Assembly (NCBI GenBank): GCA_964291545.2
Contig: OZ219860.1
Coordinates: 992,001 to 1,056,000 of the forward strand
DNA: 64,000 nt
Origin: G963667675 sp964291545
GTDB taxonomy: Bacteria; Chloroflexota; Dehalococcoidia; Lucifugimonadales; UBA3495
Direction: 5' to 3'
A model generated the notes under the pieces. The model worked only from the letters and a program-made list of their open reading frames with translations. It did no database searches and was not told the origin of the DNA. The position numbers and the translations under genes are program-made. Below, piece after piece: positions 8,313 through 15,815 of this stretch. Each line of letters begins with the position of its first letter. Position 1 is the first letter of the stretch.

Positions 8313-9521
8313 CTACGCCATGCGCAGGAAGCTGACGGCGTTGCAGTACATGTGCTTCTGCAGGGCTTCCGGGCTGAATTTTCCCCAGAAGTCCCACTCC
8401 ATGACCTCTTTGGCCGTCTCGGGGAACAACGCCTGGCCGTGGGGGTAGTCGGACTGGTGCATCAGGCAGTCTTCGCCCAGGATCTTCACGCAGGCCTCGG
8501 TCATCAGCGGCCCCTCGAACGGCTCGGCGGCGCACCGGAACCGTCCCATCTGGACGTACTCTATGGGCGTGTACCTAAGGTTGGGCGTTAGCCCCTGCGC
8601 GTAGCTCTTGTTGAAGCCCAGGCGTATCACCCAGTTGGGCAGCCAGCCGTGACCCACCTCGGAAACCGCAGCCCGCAGGTTGGGGTACTTGTCGAACAGC
8701 CCCGACAGGATCAGGTAGGCGCAGAGCCTGGCAGCGCCCCAGGGGTGGGCTGCGGTCCGGGCCACCACGGAATTGCCCCAGATATCCCGGTATCCGGGAA
8801 AGTAAGGAGGCTCCATGAAGAAGCTGTGATGCACCAGGGGCAGGTCCAGGTCGTTCATTGTGGCGAATACCGGGTCCAGGTCGGGGTCATCCACCGGCAG
8901 GCCCGGCGGAAGATGTATCCACACCGCGGCAACCCACTTGCTGTTGGCCCACTTCTTGATCTCCGAGATGGCCCATTCGGGGTCTGAGCCCGGCACCTGG
9001 AGACTGCTCTTCAAGCGGTCGGGCGCAACCGAGGTGTAGGCCTCCATGTAGTTGTGATAGGCCCGGTACATCCCCTCGGCCAGCGTGACGTCCTTGTCGT
9101 AGATGCCCGTCAGGCTGGAGGCCCAGGTGCCTGGGAATATGAAGTCCAGGTCCCGCCCCTCCAAGTCCATGTCGATTAGGCGGCCCTCGGAGTTTTCATC
9201 CTCAACACCCGGGGTCACGGTTCCCCGGTGCATGCTGACCGTCCCGGCCCGCGCGCCGGCCTGTCCGGGGGCGCCGGCCGCCTGGTGCCCGGCCTCCAGC
9301 TTGGCGCCCGGCCACCGATTGTACGGAAGGGCGCCCATGCTCAATCCAACTGCGCTCACCGGCTCCTCGCCCGGGCCCCTGCGGATGTTCCGGCGCACCA
9401 GCTTATACGGTTCCAACTCCGGCAGGCGGGGCCTGAAGCTGGGTTCCACGTACTTTTCAAGCACCGTCAGGTTGGGGTCGACGTGGGTGTCCATGTCGGC
9501 GACCTTGATTCCGTTAATCAT
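8313..9521 (-). CDS. Amidohydrolase-2 family metal-dependent hydrolase
   Basis: 403 residues from ATG 9521, which has AGAGG six bases upstream; the frame is open to 9611 but that extension lacks family character. The N-terminus carries DMDTHVDP, the metal-binding D-x-D-x-H variant of the TIM-barrel amidohydrolases. Other family phrases are GLFDKYPNLRAAVSEVGHGWLPNW and HQSDYPHGQALF near the C-terminus, where the aspartate is the usual catalytic metal ligand. Members hydrolyse or decarboxylate aromatic and cyclic acids. The residues after DYPHG continue to a typical C-terminus (SPEALQKHMYCNAVSFL). The substrate is not evident. It appears to be a single-gene unit facing the membrane-protein gene. 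Confidence 0.88.
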   Translation of the reverse strand: MINGIKVADMDTHVDPNLTVLEKYVEPSFRPRLPELEPYKLVRRNIRRGPGEEPVSAVGLSMGALPYNRWPGAKLEAGHQAAGAPGQAGARAGTVSMHRGTVTPGVEDENSEGRLIDMDLEGRDLDFIFPGTWASSLTGIYDKDVTLAEGMYRAYHNYMEAYTSVAPDRLKSSLQVPGSDPEWAISEIKKWANSKWVAAVWIHLPPGLPVDDPDLDPVFATMNDLDLPLVHHSFFMEPPYFPGYRDIWGNSVVARTAAHPWGAARLCAYLILSGLFDKYPNLRAAVSEVGHGWLPNWVIRLGFNKSYAQGLTPNLRYTPIEYVQMGRFRCAAEPFEGPLMTEACVKILGEDCLMHQSDYPHGQALFPETAKEVMEWDFWGKFSPEALQKHMYCNAVSFLRMA

Positions 9522-9671
9522 GCTGCGCCTCTTTTCGGGAAGGACATCCGTGCTTGGGCAAGATGGGAGGCCGGCGGGGTGATGGTAGTACGCCGGCCGT
9601 TTTAGGGTCAAGACGACATCAGGGCTATCGTTACACGGTGGTACTGTAACCGAGCCCAGCCCGGCCTCTGG

Positions 9672-11402
9672 CTAGCGGGAGCCTTCCACCTGGACGGTAA
9701 CGATGTCCAGGCCGTGGTATTTCCGGTGGCGGACCGAGGAGGCGTAGTGGCGGAGCAGACGGTAGGAAATTTCGCGTTCCTGGGGGACCTCCGTCTGCTC
9801 TCCCATGTAGGCCAGGCGGTCTTCCAGGTTCTCGTCCACCAGGGAAGATAGGAATTCCAGTTCCACCGAGCGTGCTGCAGTACGGGCCAATACGGTGAGC
9901 CGCCGCGGGCCGTCTTCTGACTCTTGTTCCCCCTCTTGCAGCAGGCTGGACAGCGCCTCTTCGCCGGCGGACCTCAGCCGGTCCGTCGAAGCCTCGTTCC
10001 AACCGGCCCGGCCGCCGACTCGTTGCAGGAACTCGTCAATCTTTGGCAAGGCGGAGATATTCAGTTCCGCCTCGAGGCGGGACCGGCGGGGAGCGGCCAG
10101 GTTCATAATTGCGGTCAGCCCTATTGCGGCGATAGTCCCCGCGGCCAACCCGTTGTCCAGCAGCGTACCCCACGCGTCCCCCACGACCGGAGTGAACAGG
10201 TCCTGGCTCTGGAAGCCGATTCCCAGGGCAAAGGAGACGGCCACCACAATGGCCTTTCGGTGGTCCAGGCCGTCCTGCAGAACTGTCCGGGTCCCTTCCA
10301 CGAAAAGCATTCCCATGACCATCATCAGGTATATGCCCATGACCGGCGCCGGGACCGACAGGAGAAGGGCCGCCACCTTGGGCAGGAACGCCAGCGCTAT
10401 GAGCATGGCGCCCAGGGCATATCCCACGTCGCGCGACGCCACTCTCGTCAGGGTGACCAGGGTGGCGCTGTTGGCCTCCTGGGTGCCCAGGGGCGGCGCC
10501 CCGGCGATGCCGGTCAGCAGACTGCCGGCGCCAACAGCGTTCACGGAGCCCTGCACACGACGAAAGTCGGTCGCCCGCTCTCCGCGCCATGAGGCCCGCT
10601 GAATGGCGATGCCGCCGCCCACGACCTTGAAGGAGCTAACCAGGGTCACCACAAGGAAAAGGGGCAGTATGGCCCAGAACTCCGCTCCCGGAGTGAGATC
10701 GAAGCCCGGCCAGCCGCCGGTGGGGACGCCGACCCACGCGGCGTCGATGACGCGCTGCGCGTCGTACATCCCGAAAATGGCGCCGACCACGCAGCCGGCA
10801 GCAATTCCCAATATGGGAGACCACATCCGCCATCTTCCGGTGGTCAGCAGCCCCAGAGGCACAGTTACACCCAGGACGGCCCCGGCTACAAGCAGGCCAG
10901 ATCCCGACGGCGCATCCTTGGGAACGTCGGCCACCCAATCGAAGGCGATGGGTATGGTCATCGCCGACACCAGCAGGAGAACGGTGCCGGACACCACCGG
11001 CGTCACGATCCGGCGCAGCAACGGCAGCCACGCAGAAAGCAGGAAATGGACCAGCGATGAGACGACCACAAGGCTGGCCATCAGGGCGGGCCCCCCGTTG
11101 GCCAGGGCTATCCGGGAGACCGGCATGTAGGTGGCCAACGTGTTGGTGAAGAAAACGTGGCCTGCGCCGAATCGCCAGATACTGCCGGCTTGGAGGGCGG
11201 TGCTGGTGCCGTTGATGATCAGGGCGATGAAGACGGCCCAGGTCAGGTATTCCCCGCCGTGGCTGTCTCCTTCCAGGGTGATGGACACCACCAGCACGGT
11301 GGCGATGAGCAGGATAACGGCCCCCTGGAAGCCCACGGCCAGGGACACCAGGGGAGGGCAGCGCTCATCCGGCTCGTAGAGGATGTTGTCGTCGGTTGTC
11401 AT
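9672..11402 (-). CDS. NCS2-type nucleobase permease fused to an RsbW-like ATPase domain
   Basis: 576 residues. Residues about 15-440 form a multi-helix uracil/xanthine permease (NCS2) with about 12-14 membrane segments, for example VSLAVGFQGAVILLIATVLV and later GAPPLGTQEANSATLVTLT, the region of the substrate motif. From about 447 a cytoplasmic tail of 130 residues starts LPKIDEFLQRVGGRAGWNEAS and contains RLRSAGEEALSSLL, which aligns with the N-box of RsbW/SpoIIAB-like GHKL ATPases. The usual Asn of the N-box is Ser here, so ATP binding may be lost. It lies 37 bases downstream of the DUF1330 gene on the same strand. The fusion suggests regulated uptake or signalling through the transporter; this is inference. 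Confidence 0.8.
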   Translation of the reverse strand: MTTDDNILYEPDERCPPLVSLAVGFQGAVILLIATVLVVSITLEGDSHGGEYLTWAVFIALIINGTSTALQAGSIWRFGAGHVFFTNTLATYMPVSRIALANGGPALMASLVVVSSLVHFLLSAWLPLLRRIVTPVVSGTVLLLVSAMTIPIAFDWVADVPKDAPSGSGLLVAGAVLGVTVPLGLLTTGRWRMWSPILGIAAGCVVGAIFGMYDAQRVIDAAWVGVPTGGWPGFDLTPGAEFWAILPLFLVVTLVSSFKVVGGGIAIQRASWRGERATDFRRVQGSVNAVGAGSLLTGIAGAPPLGTQEANSATLVTLTRVASRDVGYALGAMLIALAFLPKVAALLLSVPAPVMGIYLMMVMGMLFVEGTRTVLQDGLDHRKAIVVAVSFALGIGFQSQDLFTPVVGDAWGTLLDNGLAAGTIAAIGLTAIMNLAAPRRSRLEAELNISALPKIDEFLQRVGGRAGWNEASTDRLRSAGEEALSSLLQEGEQESEDGPRRLTVLARTAARSVELEFLSSLVDENLEDRLAYMGEQTEVPQEREISYRLLRHYASSVRHRKYHGLDIVTVQVEGSR

Positions 11403-11439
11403 CCGGGTCTTCTATGCCCAGTTTGTCGTGCGTCGGGCG

Positions 11440-11727
11440 TCAGACCCCTTCTGCTATCACCGTGCTGGTAACGGTGCTCCTGCCGCGAATTTCCGAAAGT
11501 TCCGCGTACTCCGGAGAGTCGACGAAGGCGTTGGCGCTGTCGAGGCTGTCGAACTCGATAACCACCACCCGGTGGGGCTGCCAGGAGCCCTCAACGACCC
11601 TGGTGGCGCCGCCGCGCACCAGGTATCTGCCGCCGTGGGCCTCGACAACCCCCGGAATTCTTCGAACGTACTCATCGAACTGGGCCTGGTCGGTAACCTG
11701 GTTGTCTACCAGGAGATATGCTGCCAT
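11440..11727 (-). CDS. DUF1330 family protein
   Basis: 95 residues from ATG 11727, with GGAGG eight bases upstream; the open frame to 11850 is not needed. It has the DUF1330 pattern: MAAYLLVDNQVTDQAQFDEY, GGRYLVRGG, and VVIEFDSLDSANAFVDSPEY. The family has a ferredoxin-like alpha/beta fold resembling dimeric alpha/beta-barrel proteins. It is expressed from the same strand as the permease fusion, 37 bases upstream of it, so the two probably form one operon. No catalytic residues are known for the family. Function unknown. Confidence 0.85.
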   Translation of the reverse strand: MAAYLLVDNQVTDQAQFDEYVRRIPGVVEAHGGRYLVRGGATRVVEGSWQPHRVVVIEFDSLDSANAFVDSPEYAELSEIRGRSTVTSTVIAEGV

Positions 11728-11871
11728 TTCGAGACCTCCACTCACTGGTTTGTGGCCTTCCAGTGGACTGCGCCTGGCCGCCGATTCTGAATGCCCGGCG
11801 ACTCCCGCGTCGAAAGGGCTATGGTATGACAGTTGATGCCGCGCGGACAACCGAGCTTTGGGCCGCGGGAG

Positions 11872-13203
11872 TTACGCGGGCGGTTTTCGCCCGCCGTCAA
11901 TGCGATAGAGGGACACCAACAGGCGGCCGATTACCACAAAGAACATATAGCCAAAGACCCACGTCGAGTGCCACAAGAATCCTACGTTCAGCCGGTCCAG
12001 CGCCTCTTCCCGTGTAAAGCCCAGATCTGTGAGGTTGATCTCCCAGGACCACAGCAGGTTGTGCTCCGGCAGTACGCTGGGCAAGTCCGGCGACAGGTAT
12101 ACCGCCAAAATGGTGCCCATACCCAATACTGCCGAGATCATGGCCAGGACCGACGTTGTAGAGAGCAGGAACAGCCGGTCTCGCTCACTGGGGTTGAAGG
12201 CGGGGTCATGCACCACCAATAACGCAGTGAAGACGACGCCCAGCACGGGCAACAGGATGGCTAGGTATGCTGACACCGCAATATTGGTGATCACGGCGAC
12301 AACGGCGTACACGGAAATGAGCGGAGGCAGTACAACATAGGCTGCCCGGCTCAGGGGACTGGTCCCGCCGTCAACACCTGCGTATTGGCGCTTCCATAGA
12401 AAATGAGACAAGAGTCCGGCCGCAGATGCGATCAAAAGATTCAGGAGAAGGGCCAGCAAGTAAGGCGCCTGCGTGCCGGCGAGACTCCCGATGGTATAGA
12501 AGCCGTAGTGGTCCGTGCGTATCCAGGCAAACTGCAGAAGCGGCGTTGTCAACAGGAAAAACAGCGAGACCCAGAAGAACTCCCGTAGGCTGGCCTCGCG
12601 GTCCCTGAACAAGAATCCTTGGGCCAGGACGATGCCCATGGCGAAGGCGACGTAGGCAGTGGGCATCCAGCCGTTGTTCCAGCCGAATAGGGAGAGGGCA
12701 TACCCGCCGACGATGCACAACGCCAGCGGGAAAACCCTCAGAAGCCCAAACCTGGCGGAGACCTCAAGCATCGGTCGAGACTTCCGTAATAGTGATGCTT
12801 CGTACTCGCGCACGTCGGCGTAGGCCGGTTCGGGCCCCGGCGTCGCTGCAAGGCCAATGGCCGCTGCGGGACCGCCGGCGATCTGGCCCAACGCCGCCTG
12901 AAAGTCAGCAGCAAGCCCTGCCAGCAACACCAAGCCGGCTATCTCCGTCTGGGACAGATTTAGGGCCTTACCGAAGACTATCAGCCGCTGAAGAGTGGGG
13001 CGGGTGTCGCCGGACTCCCAACGGGACACTGTGGCGTGGCTGTACCGCTCCGCGTAGTCACGGTCCACCGACCCCATCCGCTCCAGCAGGCCTTCCTGGG
13101 TCAGCCCTCGCCGGCCGGCTCCGGGCGAAAAGGACTCGCGGTAAGACCGCATCAAGAGGCCAACCTGGGCCGCTCTGGCCCGCTGGCCGGTATTACTCGC
13201 CAT
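11872..13203 (-). CDS. XRE-type HTH regulator fused to a polytopic membrane domain
   Basis: 443 residues. The N-terminal 90 residues form an XRE/Cro helix-turn-helix (LTQEGLLERMGSVDRDYAERYSHATVSRWESGDTRPTLQRLIVFGKAL). From about residue 150 there are eight or nine hydrophobic helices (for example FPLALCIVGGYALSLFGWNNGW and FFWVSLFFLLTTPLLQFAW). This is a one-component sensor layout: a DNA-binding head anchored by a membrane domain that may sense envelope or small-molecule signals. The start is ATG 13203; the TTG just before it is less likely. The gene faces away from the secreted protein at 13407, and both share a 200-base gap. No match to a named family. Confidence 0.72.
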   Translation of the reverse strand: MASNTGQRARAAQVGLLMRSYRESFSPGAGRRGLTQEGLLERMGSVDRDYAERYSHATVSRWESGDTRPTLQRLIVFGKALNLSQTEIAGLVLLAGLAADFQAALGQIAGGPAAAIGLAATPGPEPAYADVREYEASLLRKSRPMLEVSARFGLLRVFPLALCIVGGYALSLFGWNNGWMPTAYVAFAMGIVLAQGFLFRDREASLREFFWVSLFFLLTTPLLQFAWIRTDHYGFYTIGSLAGTQAPYLLALLLNLLIASAAGLLSHFLWKRQYAGVDGGTSPLSRAAYVVLPPLISVYAVVAVITNIAVSAYLAILLPVLGVVFTALLVVHDPAFNPSERDRLFLLSTTSVLAMISAVLGMGTILAVYLSPDLPSVLPEHNLLWSWEINLTDLGFTREEALDRLNVGFLWHSTWVFGYMFFVVIGRLLVSLYRIDGGRKPPA

Positions 13204-13406
13204 CAATCAGCACGCACATTCCAGCTTTGGAGTGTCAAAAAAACCGAAACGCACAGACTTGTCTAAGTACACAAGCTACCATCGCGGCGGAGGCCATCGA
13301 GGAGGAGCGAGGCAGTCAACCCCCTGAGCTTCAGGCGCCACCGCGGCATAGTCATTGGAAAGACTGTTTCAGCAACTTCAACCGCTTATATAGGAGGTAC
13401 GAAAAA
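13204..13406. promoter_or_regulatory. Divergent intergenic region of the XRE-membrane and secreted-protein genes
   Basis: About 200 bases between two genes that face away from each other. It must hold both promoters and possibly the XRE protein's operator. The near end has a strong Shine-Dalgarno, AGGAGG at 13392-13397. I found no clear palindrome. Confidence 0.4.
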
Positions 13407-14210
13407 ATGCACGGTCTTGGATCGCTGGCTTGGAATACCCGCTTAATCCCGGTGTTGTTGATTGCTGCGGCGATTGCCGCGGCCTTGGTGTTGGCGCTGT
13501 CGCCGCCGGTGGCAGAGGGCCAAGGAAACGTCAGCCCGGCGACCACCGAAGAGTGTCAAGAAGAACTGGAAGCCGGCCGCGCGGTGCTCTGCACCAGAAA
13601 CTCCTTCGCGGTCACTTCCACCATGGCCGACGGGACATACCACATCAACTGGAGTGAATGGGCCGACGAGAACAGCAATGCGGAGCGCTACACAATCCAG
13701 AGGCTCCAGTTCCTGTACCGCCACAACTTCAAACTCGAGGCCGACGGCACGGCCGTTAACGACTGGGAATACACCGCACCGGACGTGACCAGTTGCCGGC
13801 CCTGGGGTGTGGAAAGGGACGACATGGGGGAGGTGACCAGGTGGGCCTGGTCGTGCAATGGCATCACCAATGTCCGCGAAGACCCTTCCGGCGCGGCGAC
13901 GTCGATCGAGCAACTGGATAGCAACTGGGCGTCTACGTCATGGACCGGCTCCCTGCAGGCGCCTGGACGCAAGCACGACGTCCCGGTGCGGGCCTTAAAG
14001 ATCCCAGGCAACAAGGATGAGGCGCACCCGGACAACCCGCAGAGTTGGACGGACCGGCTGACCCAGCAGCAGGTGGACGACGGCACCCATGACCTGCTCG
14101 CGACCGAGGTCGAAATGCACCTCTACCTGATAACCGCTCATTCCGCCGACCGGGCCATCAGGCGCAGCTATCAACTCGTCACCGGATCGTCATTCGACGA
14201 CCGGGACTGA
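13407..14210 (+). CDS. Secreted or membrane-anchored protein of unknown function
   Basis: 268 residues from ATG 13407, with AGGAGG nine bases upstream. A frame open from 12792 lies antisense inside the XRE gene and is not supported. The N-terminus is a signal sequence or anchor (IPVLLIAAAIAAALVLAL), followed by a mature part beginning about EGQGNVSPATTEE. Three or more Trp/Tyr-rich segments (HINWSEWADENSNAERYTIQ, WAWSCNGITNVRED, WASTSWTGSLQAP) suggest a beta-sandwich of the fibronectin-III kind. Four Cys residues are present, so disulfides are possible. It is probably controlled by the divergent XRE-membrane protein. No family recognised. Confidence 0.68.
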   Translation: MHGLGSLAWNTRLIPVLLIAAAIAAALVLALSPPVAEGQGNVSPATTEECQEELEAGRAVLCTRNSFAVTSTMADGTYHINWSEWADENSNAERYTIQRLQFLYRHNFKLEADGTAVNDWEYTAPDVTSCRPWGVERDDMGEVTRWAWSCNGITNVREDPSGAATSIEQLDSNWASTSWTGSLQAPGRKHDVPVRALKIPGNKDEAHPDNPQSWTDRLTQQQVDDGTHDLLATEVEMHLYLITAHSADRAIRRSYQLVTGSSFDDRD

Positions 14211-14260
14211 CGGTTTACCGGCAAAGCGGACGGGAAAGTGCTTGACGCTGGCTAGACAAA

Positions 14261-14292
14261 AGAGTGCGACGGTGAGCTAGCCGTCGCACTCT
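14261..14292 (-). terminator. Perfect 12-bp stem-loop terminator
   Basis: AGAGTGCGACGG at 14261-14272 pairs exactly with CCGTCGCACTCT at 14281-14292, with an 8-base loop. On the minus strand it is followed by TTTTG, so it ends the VOC transcript. It may also act weakly for the secreted-protein gene on the plus strand. Confidence 0.8.
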
Positions 14293-14357
14293 GCCTAGGA
14301 CTGGAGAATAACCAGGCGGGCACAATCATAGACCGGGTAAAAGCTCAGGCCTTGGCA

Positions 14358-14741
14358 CTACCCGCCATCTCGCTTCCCCCGTCTCTCAAACAGCTCAACG
14401 GTGTTGCCGGAGGGATCGCGCACCATGCTGGTTATCCCTCCTCCCGAATATCCCACGGGTAAGGGAGCTTCCACTATCACGCCGCCACCGGCCGCGGCCC
14501 GGCGGGTGGCTTCTTCGCAGTCCTCGACCCCGAAGGCGACGTGAGCGCGGGACACTTGCTCCTGGGACTCTGCCGGGAAGAGCGCAAAGTGGAAGTAGGG
14601 GCTTTGAAACGAGTGTTCGGCGTGATGATACGACCCGTGGGCATCGACTTTCAGTGGGACTCCAATGGCGCGGTAGAAGTCGACGCAACGGTCAAGGTCG
14701 GTAACGTATAAGCCAATCATCTGGACGTTCATGGCGGCCAT
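14358..14741 (-). CDS. VOC (glyoxalase/dioxygenase) superfamily protein
   Basis: About 128 residues. The phrases IGLYVTDLDRCVDFYRAIGVPLK and, near the C-terminus, ITSMVRDPSGNTVELFER are typical of the vicinal-oxygen-chelate fold. A central HHAEHSFQSPYFHFALF could hold a metal ligand, and the final E of VELFE is the other usual one. The start is ATG 14741 (AGG upstream) or ATG 14732; the frame open to 14804 is not needed. It lies downstream of korAB and before the terminator at 14261, so it may be part of the same transcript. The reaction is not known. Confidence 0.85.
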   Translation of the reverse strand: MAAMNVQMIGLYVTDLDRCVDFYRAIGVPLKVDAHGSYHHAEHSFQSPYFHFALFPAESQEQVSRAHVAFGVEDCEEATRRAAAGGGVIVEAPLPVGYSGGGITSMVRDPSGNTVELFERRGKRDGG

Positions 14742-14889
14742 TTCACTTGCCTGGTATAGGGAGTTTGCGGCACTTGCTGGAATGGGTCTGCAGGCGCGGG
14801 ACATGCCACAAGCCGGCCTGGCCGCAGCTTACGTCAACCGGGCGAAGCAGTCGCAGATGGCCAACGCGTGCGGCAGGGCAACCGGGACC

Positions 14890-15801
14890 CTAGAGCATCC
14901 GGTTGAGAATGTGTTCCGAGTCGGCTTGGCTCAGACCCAGGTGACGCCGGGCCAGCGGCCCTCCGTCCTCCAGCACCGGCTCCCGGCGGCGGAGGATGGA
15001 CACCTCGTGGGTCTCATAGAACACGCCGGTGTAAATCACGTCACCCCAGACCATGGCCTTCTCGCAGGCGGCGTACCAGTCCGAGGGGTCGTGGCCCTCG
15101 TCCTCCAGCTTGGTGACCCGCTCCTTGAAGAATGGGTGGCCGTTGTCGTGGTTGAAGGTGACGCAGGGGCTGAATATGTCCACCAGCGAAAAGCCGCTGT
15201 GCTGGATGGCCTGCTTTATCAGCCCGGTCAGGTGCCTCACGTCGCCGCTGTAGCCCCGGGCTATGAAAGTGGCCCCGTTCATAATCGAGGTGGTGATGGG
15301 GTTAGCCGGCAGTTCAACAGTGCCAAAGGGCGTGCTCTTGGTCTTCATGCCCAGGCGGCTGGTGGGGGAAGCCTGGCCGGTGGTCAGGCCGTAAATCTGG
15401 TTGTTCATTACGATGTAGGTCAGGTCCACGTTGCGGCGGGCGGTGTGGCTCAGGTGGTTCCCGCCGATTCCGTAACCGTCGCCGTCGCCGCCGGTGGCGA
15501 TGACGGTCAGTTCATGGTTGGCCATCTTGGCACCGGTGGCTATGGGCAATGACCGTCCGTGCAAGGTGTGCATTCCGTAGGCGTTGAAGTAGCCGGGCAG
15601 GTTGGACGAGCAGCCGATGCCGCTGACCACCAGGATTTGGTGGGGCTTGAGACCCAGCTCCGCGCAGGCCCGCTGCAGGCTGTTCAACACGCCAAAGTCG
15701 CCGCACCCGGGGCACCAGTCCGGGTCCACCGGACCCTTGAAGTCCCTGGCGGTCAACTCTACGACCGGTCTTCCATGGGCCGCATCGAGGGTTGTTGTCA
15801 T
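14890..15801 (-). CDS. korB: 2-oxoacid:ferredoxin oxidoreductase, beta subunit
   Basis: 303 residues, normal for the family. The TPP-binding pattern is G-D-G-D at 105-108 (GGDGDGYGIGGNH), with N133-N134 downstream. Four cysteines can ligate the [4Fe-4S] cluster: C30 and C33 (WCPGCG), C64 (GIGCSS) and C213 (SPCV). This half oxidatively decarboxylates a 2-oxoacid (2-oxoglutarate or pyruvate class) to an acyl-CoA, passing electrons to ferredoxin. ATG 15801 has GAGGAGGGG eight bases upstream and lies 14 bases after korA, so the two are co-transcribed. The subunit alone does not define the substrate; the symbol follows the 2-oxoglutarate-type gamma-alpha fusion of its partner. Confidence 0.9.
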   Translation of the reverse strand: MTTTLDAAHGRPVVELTARDFKGPVDPDWCPGCGDFGVLNSLQRACAELGLKPHQILVVSGIGCSSNLPGYFNAYGMHTLHGRSLPIATGAKMANHELTVIATGGDGDGYGIGGNHLSHTARRNVDLTYIVMNNQIYGLTTGQASPTSRLGMKTKSTPFGTVELPANPITTSIMNGATFIARGYSGDVRHLTGLIKQAIQHSGFSLVDIFSPCVTFNHDNGHPFFKERVTKLEDEGHDPSDWYAACEKAMVWGDVIYTGVFYETHEVSILRRREPVLEDGGPLARRHLGLSQADSEHILNRML

Positions 15802-15815
15802 ATCAAGGCCCCTCC

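Noticed and set aside
12792..13406. Extension of the secreted-protein frame upstream of 13407
   Set aside because: It overlaps the XRE gene antisense, has no family likeness, and ATG 13407 has a strong ribosome site and a signal peptide.
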